DNA of 64,000 nt. Source: Aurantibacillus circumpalustris (lineage in GTDB: Bacteria; Bacteroidota; Bacteroidia; B-17B0; Aurantibacillaceae). Location: positions 2,728,001 to 2,792,000 of the forward strand of contig NZ_CP121197.1 in assembly GCF_029625215.1 (NCBI RefSeq), in the 5' to 3' direction. Below, piece after piece: positions 19,401 to 28,025 of this stretch. A program made the position numbers and the translations under genes. Within the stretch, counting starts at the first letter, position 1; each line of letters begins with the position of its first letter. Under the pieces are notes generated by a model. It was given only the letters and a program-made list of their open reading frames with translations. It was not told where the DNA came from and made no database searches.

Positions 19401-20547
19401 TTTAGGTTGCACATCATCGCCCGCAAGTATAAGCCAGGTTACAGTACATGATTTACCTGTAATTTCCGCAAATGATGGAACCGTTTGTGCGGGTAAAGCT
19501 TTTACACTTGCGCCTTCAGGTGCTTTGTCTTACACTTTTTCTAATGGAAATTCAGTTGTATACCCTTTGTTTACTACTTCTTACTCCATAACAGGAACTA
19601 GTGTAGCTGGGTGTATTTCTGCATTTCCAGCAATTAGTAATGTTGCTGTAAATCCTTTACCAGTAATTGTTATATCAGGAAATAATTCAGTGTGTGACGG
19701 ATCACCAATAAGTCTTATTGGCAGCGGAACAGCAACCAATTACACCTGGAGTGTTATTAATGTTACGGGTAACCTGATTACCGTTTATCCGTCAAGTTCA
19801 ACAACCTATACTTTGCAAGGTACTAACAGTTATGGTTGCACTTCCTCAGTAACTAAATTAATTACAGTGTTGCCTTTACCTATAATAACATTAAATAGTG
19901 GCACAATTTGTCAAGGCGCCACTTTCACACTTAATCCTATTGGTGGAATAACTTATACATACTCTAGTGGCTCGCCACTTGTTTCACCACTTGTAACAAA
20001 TGTTTATACCGTTACTGGTACTGACGCGAACGCCTGCGTTGGTAAAACCACCAGCACGGTTACGGTATTGCAAGCACCGGCGATAAATGTTGTAGCCGAT
20101 AAATCGGAGATATGTTTAGGAGAAACTATTTTTTTGCACGGTTTAGGAGCCACGTTTTATGTGTGGAGTAATGGACAGTATTCTGCTTCTATTAATGTTA
20201 GCCCAACAGTAACATCTACCTATACAGTAGAAGGTGTAGATAACAATAGTTGTACAAACGATGCAAGTATTACAGTCTTTGTAAACGAATGTGTAGGTGT
20301 TGCGAATGGTTTAGCTAATGTTAAGAGATTATTTGTATTTCCAAATCCAAGTTCTGGAGAGTTTTTTGTTGAAAGTTCTGATCAAATTCAATTACTAATA
20401 ACTAATGCATTAGGTCAAATTATCTTAAGAATGGAAGTAAGTCAAGGGATAAATAAAATTGATTTAGCTGATTATTCAAGCGGTGTTTATTTTATTCTAC
20501 ATAAAAAAGGTTCTCTAACTGAAACAATAAAATTGATTAAGAATTAA
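16489..20547 (+). CDS. Giant FG-GAP/VCBS and Ig-like surface protein with T9SS sorting domain
   Basis: This 1352-residue protein has a signal peptide ending near ISKSQ. Fourteen FG-GAP/VCBS units follow (about residues 40-705), each with a calcium-binding-like loop such as DVNGDGKLD or DFNSDGFKD, suggesting propeller domains. Eight related Ig-like modules (about 710-1260) begin with an xICxGxxFTL strand and end near a conserved Cys. The T9SS type A sorting domain closes the protein (VFPNPSSGEFFVES, ending LIKN). It is probably a surface adhesin. The first Met (16489) or the Met two codons later could start it; the latter gives a more typical signal peptide. A run of nine G (17191-17199) encodes Gly-Gly-Gly in frame. 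Confidence 0.9.
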   Translation: MPMKNFTLLVFLILHLISKSQVPPVCFNSLAVANISTVGIFPRDVCAADVNGDGKLDLITANESSSNISVLFGSGSGTFAPPVNYPVVSGPRSLSAADFNLDGYPDLVVANITSNNVAILFGSPSGTFAAAVNYSAGTNPNCVRVGDLNLDGNLDLVVANFNSSNVSILLGSTSGTFAAAVNYSVGSLPVSVCIADLNNDGNSDIVAANSGSNTVSLLLGSVSGTFAAAVNFTTGGGPYCVKSLDFNGDGNMDLSISNYNAYNLSILMGTGTGSFATPVYYPTGIGPTTHALGDFNNDGKTDVAVGNYSGNSISFFSGMGVGSFSFSGTYQLTDQPISMIAADFNADGIADIASVSLQGGKVTVIINTGNATLGAAIINATGNSPSSVSDGDFNSDGFKDLVVSNYGSNSLSILSGNGVGVFSTTATYFANGNPGQAVVADFNGDGHKDIAVANYGGASVSVLLGTGTGSFGATTNFAVGLLPYGIVSGDFNSDSKIDIAVTNFNSNSISVLFGLGSGGFGAAVNYSVGTNPTGLLAADFDLDGDLDLAITNSGSGNVSILNGSSSGVFTAGANYACGSGPYAIATADFNGDFIADLAVANYSSSSVSVLLGLGSGSFGTQAAYVVGANPVSVSVGDYNMDGIKDIVVSNYSSANISVLLGTGSSSFTSQINYSTGTNPRKVLSSDLNSDGKPDLAIVNLGSNSLQILLNAHPTLSLTTTNTVCLGNSLILKASGAGTYSWSTGATSHSISITPSTNSTYTVTAKSFGGCAATAVKSITVNALPLPTLSVNSGTICVGQSFTINPTGASTYTYSGGSAIVSPTIGSSYSVSGTNTLTGCISSSVVSNVTVFARPIVTASSGSICAGESFTLAVSGASSYSYSGGSAVVSPVTNTVYSVIGISIEGCQSLMPAISTVTVVALPIVSVNSGSICAGQTFTLQPSGGVTYFYSSGSSVISPTITTSYSVTGTNSLGCTSSPASISQVTVHDLPVISANDGTVCAGKAFTLAPSGALSYTFSNGNSVVYPLFTTSYSITGTSVAGCISAFPAISNVAVNPLPVIVISGNNSVCDGSPISLIGSGTATNYTWSVINVTGNLITVYPSSSTTYTLQGTNSYGCTSSVTKLITVLPLPIITLNSGTICQGATFTLNPIGGITYTYSSGSPLVSPLVTNVYTVTGTDANACVGKTTSTVTVLQAPAINVVADKSEICLGETIFLHGLGATFYVWSNGQYSASINVSPTVTSTYTVEGVDNNSCTNDASITVFVNECVGVANGLANVKRLFVFPNPSSGEFFVESSDQIQLLITNALGQIILRMEVSQGINKIDLADYSSGVYFILHKKGSLTETIKLIKN

Positions 20548-21743
20548 CCAAAATCAGGATATAACAAATACCGTTTTCTAATTTCTTTAAAAACTTCTGT
20601 ATCCTTTTGCCAGCTTTCGCGAATGTCTTTTTCAGAAACATTATTTTTTAATTGTTCCTGCAATAACGAGTTTCCTGAATGGTAATTAAAGTTCATTTCA
20701 AAAAAATCAAGGTTGTTTAATTTTTTGTACGATTGTGCCAACCACTGCAAATTAATTTTTTTTGGATGTGCTTTTAAATAAATGTCTTTTCGCAAATCCA
20801 AGCCATAACAGCGTTGGTTAAAATAGCGTGGTTCTTTTGATAGTGATGAAGGTAGTGGAGTAAAGTAAAAAGAAGTGTCTGGATATTTTGGATGTCCAAT
20901 TACCTGGAAAGGAATATCAGTGCCTCTTCCAAGACTCATCACCGTACCTTCAAATAAGCCTAAACTTGGGTATAAAAGAACAGACTCCGCATTAGGAATA
21001 TTTGGTGATGGATTTACCGGAAGTTTATAAGAAGCTTTTCTATCGTATTTTTTCAGAGGAATTATGGTTAGTTTGCAACTCACTTTGTTTTTTAACCAGC
21101 CTTCATCATTGGCCATTTGCGCATATTCACCGCAGGTCATGCCATAAACAATCGGAACGCGATGCATTCCTAAAAAACTTTTAAACTCGTCGTTTAAAAC
21201 AGGACCGTCAATGTAAAATCCATTTGGATTTGGGCGATCCAGTATAATAAATTCTTTGTTGTTTTCTGCGCAAGCTTCCATTGCATAACACATAGTTGAA
21301 ATATAAGTATAGAAACGGGCGCCGATATCTTGTATGTCATAAATTAAAACATCAATATCTTTTAGTTGTTCCTTGGTTGGTTTTTTGTTAGATCCATATA
21401 ATGAAACAATGGGTAAACCAGTTTTAATGTCCTTATTACTTTTTACATGCGCTCCAGCATCTGCATCACTTCTAAAGCCATGTTCAGGACCAAAAATCTT
21501 TTTTACTTTCACTTTTAATTTAAGAAGTGTGTCAACAATACTTGTTTTACCTACAAGTCCAGTTATATTAGTTACTATGCCTACACGTTTGTTGGTTAAC
21601 AAAGGAAGATAAAGATCGAATTGTTGTGCCCCAATAACAACAGTGGTGTATTCTTTAATGGCGACATTACTCTGAGCGCAGGCAAATTGTGATAAAAGAA
21701 TTAAAAAGGTGCTAAAGCGGATCAATTTATTATTTTTGTGCAT
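20544..21743 (-). CDS. NamZ-like exo-beta-N-acetylmuramidase (DUF1343), secreted
   Basis: The family removes terminal N-acetylmuramic acid from peptidoglycan fragments (glycoside hydrolase family 171), a cell-wall recycling step. I start it at the Met of MHKNNKLIRF (21743), which gives 399 residues with a normal signal peptide ending at CAQS. The longer frame to 21803 would add 20 residues and run into the divergent gene. Conserved family segments are NKRVGIVTN, FGPEHGFR, PIVSLYG, DVLIYDIQDIGARFYTY, LDRPNPNG and GMTCGEYA. The stop overlaps the convergent FG-GAP gene by 4 bases. A possible promoter lies inside the divergent permease gene. Confidence 0.88.
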   Translation of the reverse strand: MHKNNKLIRFSTFLILLSQFACAQSNVAIKEYTTVVIGAQQFDLYLPLLTNKRVGIVTNITGLVGKTSIVDTLLKLKVKVKKIFGPEHGFRSDADAGAHVKSNKDIKTGLPIVSLYGSNKKPTKEQLKDIDVLIYDIQDIGARFYTYISTMCYAMEACAENNKEFIILDRPNPNGFYIDGPVLNDEFKSFLGMHRVPIVYGMTCGEYAQMANDEGWLKNKVSCKLTIIPLKKYDRKASYKLPVNPSPNIPNAESVLLYPSLGLFEGTVMSLGRGTDIPFQVIGHPKYPDTSFYFTPLPSSLSKEPRYFNQRCYGLDLRKDIYLKAHPKKINLQWLAQSYKKLNNLDFFEMNFNYHSGNSLLQEQLKNNVSEKDIRESWQKDTEVFKEIRKRYLLYPDFG

Positions 21744-21755
21744 TAAGTATATTTT

Positions 21756-23024
21756 TTGAGCGTAGAAAAATTTATAGCCAACAGAATTTCCAATTCTAAA
21801 CAAAACAAAGATAGTATCTCTAAACCTATTGTAAAAATAGGAATTATTGGCATTACACTTGGCGTTTCTGTTATGCTTTTAACCGTAAGTATTGTTTTGG
21901 GCTTTAAAAAAGAAATTGTGAGTAAAATAACTGGTCTTACAACACATATTGTTGTTAGCAGTATAAATCGCAATGCTAGTAACGAAGCTGAGCCTATTGT
22001 TATGAGTGAGGATACACTCGAAATTCTTAAAAAAATACCATTTGTTAAACATATACAAAAAACGGCGTTTAAAAACGGACTTTTAAAAACAGATACAGAA
22101 AACGAAGGAATTTTATTAAAAGGTGTAGATAACAATTACGATTTTGACTATTTAAAAAAACATATAACGGAAGGCAGATTGCCGAATTTTGGAACTGAAG
22201 AAATAAGTAAGGAAATATTTATTAGTGAGGTTTTAGCAAAAAGAATGGATTTAAAACTACATGGCAAAGTGCTTATTTATTTTATTTCGCAGCGTGAAGC
22301 TTATGATAGTGTATTGCATGAAATTATAACTAAGTCTGAACAACGTTCTCGGAAATTTACAATCTGTGGAATTTTTAAAACAAATTTTGCCGATTTTGAT
22401 GCCAAGTTAAGTCTCGTGGATCTAAGGCAGATTCAGCGCATAAGTAATTGGGATTCGACAATGGTTGGCAATTACGAAATAGCAGTGAAAGATTTTAACA
22501 AAGTAGAAGAAGATCAAGAACAGATTGAAGAAGTTTTAGGTTACGATTACGATATAAATAATGTAAAACAAATCTACTCCAATATTTTTATGTGGCTCGA
22601 TAAATTAGATATAAACGGAGTAATTGTGATTGTGTTGATGATATTGGTTGCAACCATTAATATGATTACGGCCTTACTGATTTTAATTTTGGAACGCACA
22701 AACATGGTAGGACTTGTAAAGGCGCTAGGAATGAACAATGTGAATGTGCGAAAAATATTTTTGTTTATCAGTTTTAAGTTAATTGGACGGGGAATGATGT
22801 GGGGCAATATTTTTGGAATTGGATTGTGTTTGTTGCAGTACTATTTTAAAATAGCAAAACTCGATAGCGAAACCTATTACGTAGATTACGTTGCTATTTA
22901 TATAAACTGGTATTATTTTGTACTTCTTAATGTTGGAACGTTTTTAACTTGCGCTATTATGTTGTTTCTTCCAACACTCATTTTAACAAAGTTGACACCA
23001 ATAAAAACATTGAAATTTGATTGA
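21756..23024 (+). CDS. LolC/LolE-like ABC transporter permease
   Basis: This is an inner-membrane permease of the FtsX/MacB type that, with an ATPase, releases lipoproteins from the inner membrane. The 422 residues show a first membrane helix at about 27-50, a large periplasmic domain (about 51-280), and three C-terminal helices (for example INGVIVIVLMILVATINMIT and the last, about 390-415). The ERTNMVGLVKALGM segment is the usual coupling motif. The start is a TTG at 21756: an in-frame TAA lies four codons upstream, and the N-terminus SVEKFIANRIS fits family members. Its start codon is only 12 bases from that of the divergent NamZ-like gene. The partner ATPase is not in the window. Confidence 0.85.
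   Translation: MSVEKFIANRISNSKQNKDSISKPIVKIGIIGITLGVSVMLLTVSIVLGFKKEIVSKITGLTTHIVVSSINRNASNEAEPIVMSEDTLEILKKIPFVKHIQKTAFKNGLLKTDTENEGILLKGVDNNYDFDYLKKHITEGRLPNFGTEEISKEIFISEVLAKRMDLKLHGKVLIYFISQREAYDSVLHEIITKSEQRSRKFTICGIFKTNFADFDAKLSLVDLRQIQRISNWDSTMVGNYEIAVKDFNKVEEDQEQIEEVLGYDYDINNVKQIYSNIFMWLDKLDINGVIVIVLMILVATINMITALLILILERTNMVGLVKALGMNNVNVRKIFLFISFKLIGRGMMWGNIFGIGLCLLQYYFKIAKLDSETYYVDYVAIYINWYYFVLLNVGTFLTCAIMLFLPTLILTKLTPIKTLKFD
21806..21813 (-). promoter_or_regulatory. Possible -7 element for the NamZ-like gene
   Basis: TATCTTTG on the minus strand matches TAnnTTTG and lies about 60 bases before the 21743 start, within the coding sequence of the divergent permease. No clear -33 element is seen. 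It supports the shorter start, because the long frame would begin before the transcript. Confidence 0.4.
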
Positions 23025-23113
23025 GTTTAGCCTTGTTTTATAGATTAGAGCATCTTTATTTAATTCTAAAAACTTTTTGCTTAATCTTCAGATTATTTTT
23101 ACAATTTTAAACG

Positions 23114-23503
23114 ATGATTAAAATACAGCTTGATATTGCTTATTTAGAATATGAAAACAACATTGTTTACGTACGCGCAAAAGATGATTTGGTTTTGGAA
23201 AAAAGAGACTTGCAACTGTTAATGGAAACAGCTATTGAAATGGCAGCCGGAGAGAAGTATTATGCGTTGATAGATACTAGTGGAACAGGTGAATCAACCC
23301 CAGAAGCAAGAGATTATTATTCAGATAGTGAGTTTTCAAAATATAGATATGCCGACGCTTATATTGTTAATTCCTTAGCAACAAGACTTATTGTTAATTT
23401 CTTTATAAAATTCAATAAACCTAAGGTAAAGTCTAGAATGTTTGGTACAGTGGAAGAGGCAACAAAATGGTTAGAGGGCTTGAAGAAACTCCAATTGGTC
23501 TAA
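23114..23503 (+). CDS. Small cytoplasmic protein, possibly STAS/SpoIIAA-like fold
   Basis: This 129-residue protein has no signal peptide or membrane segment. The order of strands and helices (a two-strand N-terminus, DLVLEKRDLQLLMETAIEM helix, KYYALIDTSG strand, a helix, RLIVNFFIKF, then SRMFGTVEEATKWLEGL) resembles SpoIIAA/STAS-like domain proteins found in Bacteroidota. The function is unknown. It lies 89 bases after the permease. Its TAA stop overlaps the TAG stop of the convergent era gene. Confidence 0.7.
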   Translation: MIKIQLDIAYLEYENNIVYVRAKDDLVLEKRDLQLLMETAIEMAAGEKYYALIDTSGTGESTPEARDYYSDSEFSKYRYADAYIVNSLATRLIVNFFIKFNKPKVKSRMFGTVEEATKWLEGLKKLQLV

Positions 23504-24384
23504 TACCCGAAGTTCTTTAGTCTGGTATCATTGCTTCTCCAGTCCTTATCTACTTTTACGAACACTTCAAGAAACACCTTTTTCTTAAAAAACAATTCCA
23601 TTTCCTTTCTCGCAGCTGTACCAACACGTTTAAGAGCTGATCCTTTATCTCCAATAATAATCCCTTTTTGACTATCACGTTCTACAAGAATGTCTACTTG
23701 AATTTTTATAATGGTTTCTTCTTCTTTAAACGAGTTTACGATTACCTCTACACTATAGGGAATTTCTTTTTTGTAATTGAGAAGAATTTTTTCGCGCACA
23801 ATTTCACTTACAAAAAAACGTTCCGATTTATCGGTAAATTCTTCTTTGCTGTAATACGCATTGCCTTCAGGGAGAATTTCGATAATGCGATTCATGATCT
23901 TATCTATATTAAACTTCTCAAGTGCTGATATAGCCATAATTTCAGCCATTGGTAAGCGTTCCCTCCATTTAAGTAAAGATTCTTCTAACTGTTGTTGACT
24001 CGCGATATCAATTTTATTAATCAATAATAGAATAGGGGTTTGCGTTTTTTGAAGTCGGGCCAAATACGATCCTTCTAATTGTATATCTTCAAACACATCA
24101 GTTATATATAAGAAAAGGTCTGCATCGGTTAAAGCGGAGATAACAAACTGCATCATTTTCTCCTGCAGTTTGTACAATGGCTTAATAATTCCTGGCGTAT
24201 CGCTAAAAACAATTTGATAATCTTCTCCGCTTACGATGCCCATAATACGATGGCGTGTGGTTTGCGCTTTTGAGGTGATAATACTCAGACGTTCTCCCAC
24301 AAGTTCATTCATAAGAGTTGATTTACCAACGTTAGGGCAACCAATAATATTAACGAAGCCTGATTTGTGTTTTTTAGTGTCCAT
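23500..24384 (-). CDS. era: GTPase Era
   Basis: Era is an essential GTPase that binds 16S rRNA and assists 30S maturation. I start it at the Met of MDTKKHKSGF (24384), giving 294 residues, the usual length. A longer frame to 24459 would begin inside the promoter. Motifs are G1 GCPNVGKST (residues 14-22), G3 DTPG, G4 NKID, and the C-terminal KH domain with the GDKGSALKRVGTAAR segment. It is convergent with, and overlaps by 4 bases, the small gene at 23114. Confidence 0.95.
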   Translation of the reverse strand: MDTKKHKSGFVNIIGCPNVGKSTLMNELVGERLSIITSKAQTTRHRIMGIVSGEDYQIVFSDTPGIIKPLYKLQEKMMQFVISALTDADLFLYITDVFEDIQLEGSYLARLQKTQTPILLLINKIDIASQQQLEESLLKWRERLPMAEIMAISALEKFNIDKIMNRIIEILPEGNAYYSKEEFTDKSERFFVSEIVREKILLNYKKEIPYSVEVIVNSFKEEETIIKIQVDILVERDSQKGIIIGDKGSALKRVGTAARKEMELFFKKKVFLEVFVKVDKDWRSNDTRLKNFGY

Positions 24385-24456
24385 ATTTTTTATTGAAGAA
24401 TGGTGGATGTATGATTCGCCGTAAAAATCAAATACAGACAAACAAACTTTCCACTG

Positions 24457-24464
24457 CAAAAGTA
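24457..24464 (-). promoter_or_regulatory. -7 element of the era promoter
   Basis: TACTTTTG on the minus strand matches TAnnTTTG. Transcription would start near 24451, downstream of the first possible Met codon at 24459, which argues for the start at 24384. No -33 TTG is obvious. Confidence 0.5.
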
Positions 24465-24489
24465 ACTAAAACTAAGCGAAGATAGATTA

Positions 24490-26706
24490 TTATTGTTGAT
24501 CGGTAAAGGCCGTATTGAGAATGAGTTGGTAAAGGCGGATGCAAAAGTCAGTCATAGCCTTAACTTCTGCTATGGTTGCGGTGTGTTCTTTGTTCATCAC
24601 AATAATTCCACCATTTCCATCTGATTCAATATGATAAGGTTTGTTACATTCTAAAAATAAAACCAATTCTTCATTAAAGTATTTATGAATTTTTCGTTTG
24701 TTTTTTCCTTTTAGTAAAAACCGGTGCGTAAAATCGTGATACTCTTTAAATTTAATTTCTTGTTTGTATCCTAAAAAACTGAGTTTCTCAAATAAGTCCC
24801 TTTTTTCTAATGTAAATGCTGGCAGAGTGGGAGGAACCTGAATGTAAATAAAAGTACTGTGTAAATCTTCCTTTGCTATAAAAGCACCTTCCGAATACTC
24901 AAGGTCGAACAAACGAATGGAATCATTATAACAATTATTAAAAGTATAGCTTGCCTGCCTTGTGCTGAAGTATTGGAAGTTATTTAAAAATGAAATATTG
25001 TAGTCAGGTTCTTCAGTGTACTCCCAATGTAATTCGTTTACAAAATCTCTCAATAAGCGCTTTCGTTTGTTTGATCGAGCATCCAAATCCACAAAAAGCA
25101 CATACTGTAAGGCTTGCCTGAGTGTAAACGGATGTTCTGTGGCAGAACGTTTTGTGTTTAAGCCTATGATTTTAAAGTAAGCTTCATTTACATTAAAATT
25201 ACTTTCGTAAGCATTTAAACTTTCGAGCGCGGTATGATCAACAAACTTACATTGCTTAAAGTCGATTATTATTTCGTTGGCTTCTGGCAGCCTATCAATG
25301 GCATTTTTAAGTCGGAAAAAATTCAAAAAAGTACAATAATATTTAACGGTAATAAGTGTGCGTTTCCCTTGTAACTCTTGTATTTGGACATTATTTGTAA
25401 AAAGATAACGCATAAAAAGGGTGATGCTTTTAGCGTAAACCGTATGTACAATAAACGTTGTAAGTGATCCAATTAATATGCCGGAAATTAAGCTGGTATA
25501 AAGAGTACTGATAAGAGTGATGATAAAAATAAAAAACTGTTTTTTTCCGATTTTGTAGATCCTTCTAAAAACTTGAGGTGATATAAGTTTATAACCTGTA
25601 TAAACGAGTATGGCTGCCAGTGCAGGGTAGGGGATGTGCTTAAGTTGCTCCTGAAATAGTAAAATAAATAACAATAAAAAAATTGCTTGAAAAAAATTGG
25701 AGAAACGGTTTGTCCCGCCATTATTTACGTTGACTGAACTTCTTGCAATAACGGTTACCACATTTAAACCACCTAAAAAACCCGAAACGATAGAAGCAAT
25801 TCCTAATGCTCTTAATTCTTTGTCAGTGTTTGATCGCCTCTTTTTTGGATCTAGCTTATCTACTGCCTTGATGCTTAAAATAGACTCGATACTTGCGATT
25901 AGCGTAATTGAAATTACAGCAAGAATAAAATAATAATCGAAACATTTTGAAAAGTCAGGTGTAGGAAATTTTGATAAGGCATTGTCTGGGATACTTAGTA
26001 AAAATTCAGAGTCTAAAGGATGCTTTAAATCGGGATGAGCCTGAATGTAATACGCAAAACCAACGGAAATAATAACAATCCACATAGGAGCAGGAATCAA
26101 TTGAAAATACTTATTTCGAATATTAGAGTAGGTCACCATAATAAGTAAGCTTATTATTCCAGCGGTTGCTGGGGCCCAGAGATCATCATTGTGTATTAGC
26201 TCGTAAATGCTCTGGGGAAATTTTGCTAATAGGTGAATCGGGTCACCACTAATGCGCATATTACCTAACATAATATGCGCTTGTTTGCTCATGATAATTA
26301 AACCAATGGCAGAAAGCATTCCTTGTAAAGCAGAAGCCGAAAAAAAATTTCCAATGTAGCCGATCTTAAGAAATGAGAGTACAGTGATAAGAACCCCTGA
26401 AGCTATAATTGCTGCTAATACGAAAAGATAACCTTCATACATATTACCATTTCCCAGAACCGTTATGGCACCCAAAAGTGCAACTACTAAACTATTGCCA
26501 GGACCAGTTATGGTAACATTACTGCCACCTAAAATGGAAACAATAATACCTCCTACAATCGCGGAAATTACTCCAGCTATTGGCGGAGCTCCAGAAGCTA
26601 CAGCGAGGCCAAGTCCTAAAGGCAGCGCAACAAGTGATACAACGAAACCGGCGAATAAATTATTCGGAATTGTTTTTAAGGAGCCTATTAATTTGAGATG
26701 AGTCAA
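24490..26706 (-). CDS. SulP family anion transporter with extended C-terminus
   Basis: SulP/SLC26 proteins carry sulfate, bicarbonate or other anions across the inner membrane. The first 420 residues hold the transmembrane core, with the family hallmark VALPLGLGLAVASGAPPIAGVISA near residue 25 and GSNVTITGPGNSLVVALLGA near 60. A STAS-like region (about 455-530, including EIIIDFKQCKFVDHTALESL) follows. About 190 further residues have no membrane segment, an unusual extension for this family. The start is TTG at 26706 since no in-frame ATG precedes the first helix. Substrate is unknown. It lies 105 bases upstream of era but era has its own promoter. Confidence 0.9.
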   Translation of the reverse strand: MTHLKLIGSLKTIPNNLFAGFVVSLVALPLGLGLAVASGAPPIAGVISAIVGGIIVSILGGSNVTITGPGNSLVVALLGAITVLGNGNMYEGYLFVLAAIIASGVLITVLSFLKIGYIGNFFSASALQGMLSAIGLIIMSKQAHIMLGNMRISGDPIHLLAKFPQSIYELIHNDDLWAPATAGIISLLIMVTYSNIRNKYFQLIPAPMWIVIISVGFAYYIQAHPDLKHPLDSEFLLSIPDNALSKFPTPDFSKCFDYYFILAVISITLIASIESILSIKAVDKLDPKKRRSNTDKELRALGIASIVSGFLGGLNVVTVIARSSVNVNNGGTNRFSNFFQAIFLLLFILLFQEQLKHIPYPALAAILVYTGYKLISPQVFRRIYKIGKKQFFIFIITLISTLYTSLISGILIGSLTTFIVHTVYAKSITLFMRYLFTNNVQIQELQGKRTLITVKYYCTFLNFFRLKNAIDRLPEANEIIIDFKQCKFVDHTALESLNAYESNFNVNEAYFKIIGLNTKRSATEHPFTLRQALQYVLFVDLDARSNKRKRLLRDFVNELHWEYTEEPDYNISFLNNFQYFSTRQASYTFNNCYNDSIRLFDLEYSEGAFIAKEDLHSTFIYIQVPPTLPAFTLEKRDLFEKLSFLGYKQEIKFKEYHDFTHRFLLKGKNKRKIHKYFNEELVLFLECNKPYHIESDGNGGIIVMNKEHTATIAEVKAMTDFCIRLYQLILNTAFTDQQ

Positions 26707-26782
26707 CTTAGATAAATATATTAAAAAGTGTTTGGAATTACTAGCTTAATGTACAATAGACATGGATGTAGGTATTCAAAGC

Positions 26783-26817
26783 AAAAAAAAACCTTCGGTT
26801 TAACCAAAGGTTTTTTT
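26783..26817 (-). terminator. Terminator after the DUF4382 gene
   Basis: AAAACCTT and AAGGTTTT arms around 26788-26815, with a small inner GGTT/AACC match, are flanked by long A and T runs. On the minus strand it ends the DUF4382 transcript before the SulP gene. Confidence 0.75.
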
Positions 26818-26899
26818 AGAGGTATTGTTGCTATTAAGATTTTCTAAAATTTACCAACATATTACCAAAAATGGAATTTTATTTGTGAGTACAAGCGTT

Positions 26900-27670
26900 T
26901 TAAATAATAATCGTTCCAAGCAAAGTGGTGTTTCCCACTGTAACATTAATATTTGTTAAGGTAGAAACAAGAAATGGAGATGAAGGATATACTGTTACCG
27001 TATACATTCCAGCGGGTAACCCTGTAATAATAAATTCGCCATTTGAGTTCGCTACAGTAGAATAGGAAGTTCCACCTGAGTTAGCGGTGATTGTAGCAAG
27101 AACTCCCGCTTGTGACAGTTTTCCTTTTATTGAACCACTTAAAGCAGTTTCAATAGTTCTGATAACAGGTTTTAACGAATAACTGCCATTACCTTCTTCA
27201 ACAATAGATTGACTAGCATCAAAATCCAGTAAAACGTAATAAGCTATGCCAGCTTGAAGTTCCTGGTGAACTTGAAGTTTTAAACCAGACTGTTGCGCAC
27301 TCGGAGTGCTTAATGAATAAGTAACCCCTCCTTTAACCACCGAGTTATTAGTGCCTAAAATAAGTCTTATTTGTTGAACTTTATCAACAGTAAGCGACCC
27401 AGTTGCAATGAGTGTATCAATTCCGTTTGCTAAATCAAGTAAATTATAAACACCTGCGTTCGCATTCAACATTGTTGAATTTCCATTTCCTGTTATTTCG
27501 ACAGCTTGCAAATCAATATATACGGCAGTGTAAGGTCCTGGCGCATCTGTCATATTAATATAATAAGGTGTTGGTTTTGCAGGATCAGGCTCTGGCGTTT
27601 TGTCTTTTTTACAAGAGCTGAAAATTGCCCCTAAGGCCAGACAGCAAAGAATAATTCCACGTGTTTTCAT
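26900..27670 (-). CDS. DUF4382 lipoprotein with a carboxypeptidase-regulatory-like domain
   Basis: The start at 27670 (MKTRGIILCC) gives 256 residues with a lipoprotein signal; the lipobox Cys follows AIFSS. The longer frame to 27712 would put 14 polar residues before the signal. The N-terminal half matches the DUF4382 pattern (YYINMTDAPGPYTAVYIDLQAVEI ... LLDLANG ... LTVDKVQQIRLIL). The C-terminal 80 residues form a prealbumin-like beta-sandwich (GSIKGKLSQAGVLATITAN ... GEFIITGLPAGMYTVTVYP), common in surface proteins. It is probably anchored in the outer membrane or periplasm. Function is unknown. Confidence 0.82.
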   Translation of the reverse strand: MKTRGIILCCLALGAIFSSCKKDKTPEPDPAKPTPYYINMTDAPGPYTAVYIDLQAVEITGNGNSTMLNANAGVYNLLDLANGIDTLIATGSLTVDKVQQIRLILGTNNSVVKGGVTYSLSTPSAQQSGLKLQVHQELQAGIAYYVLLDFDASQSIVEEGNGSYSLKPVIRTIETALSGSIKGKLSQAGVLATITANSGGTSYSTVANSNGEFIITGLPAGMYTVTVYPSSPFLVSTLTNINVTVGNTTLLGTIII

Positions 27671-27705
27671 AATGTTTTGTTTATTAAGTTTATAATTATT
27701 ATTTG

Positions 27706-27722
27706 CACTCACTCACTCACTA
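27706..27722. repeat. Short tetranucleotide repeat (CTCA)4 upstream of the DUF4382 gene
   Basis: CACTCACTCACTCACTA lies about 36 bases before the DUF4382 start codon. The surrounding 355-base gap (27671-28025) otherwise holds AT-rich leader sequence and the promoter of the FMN reductase. Four units is short for active slippage. Confidence 0.6.
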
Positions 27723-27974
27723 AGAAATTTATTAAAACATAAACTACTTAGTGTTTTACCTATGACTTTAGAACTTGAAACCACCCCCAAAAAATTAAAA
27801 CACAAAAAAACTAAAAACAAGTGAACTGGTTTTATGTAAGGATTGGCTTTAGTATTTATTTCAAATGTATTCCCATAAGTGTATTACAAATTTAGATCAC
27901 AACTAATAAGAATGTGTTGCATAAGAATTTTGAGAATTTATAGAATTCACAGCTTTTGTTTTAGGAATCATTAG

Positions 27975-28005
27975 TTGATGCATAAGTAAATATACACTAG
28001 CTTTA
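27975..28005 (+). promoter_or_regulatory. Promoter of the FMN reductase gene
   Basis: TTG (27975-27977), 20 bases, then TAGCTTTA (27998-28005), one base off the TAnnTTTG consensus. It ends 20 bases before the ATG at 28026. Confidence 0.55.
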
Positions 28006-28025
28006 AGGCAATCAAATAAAAAACC

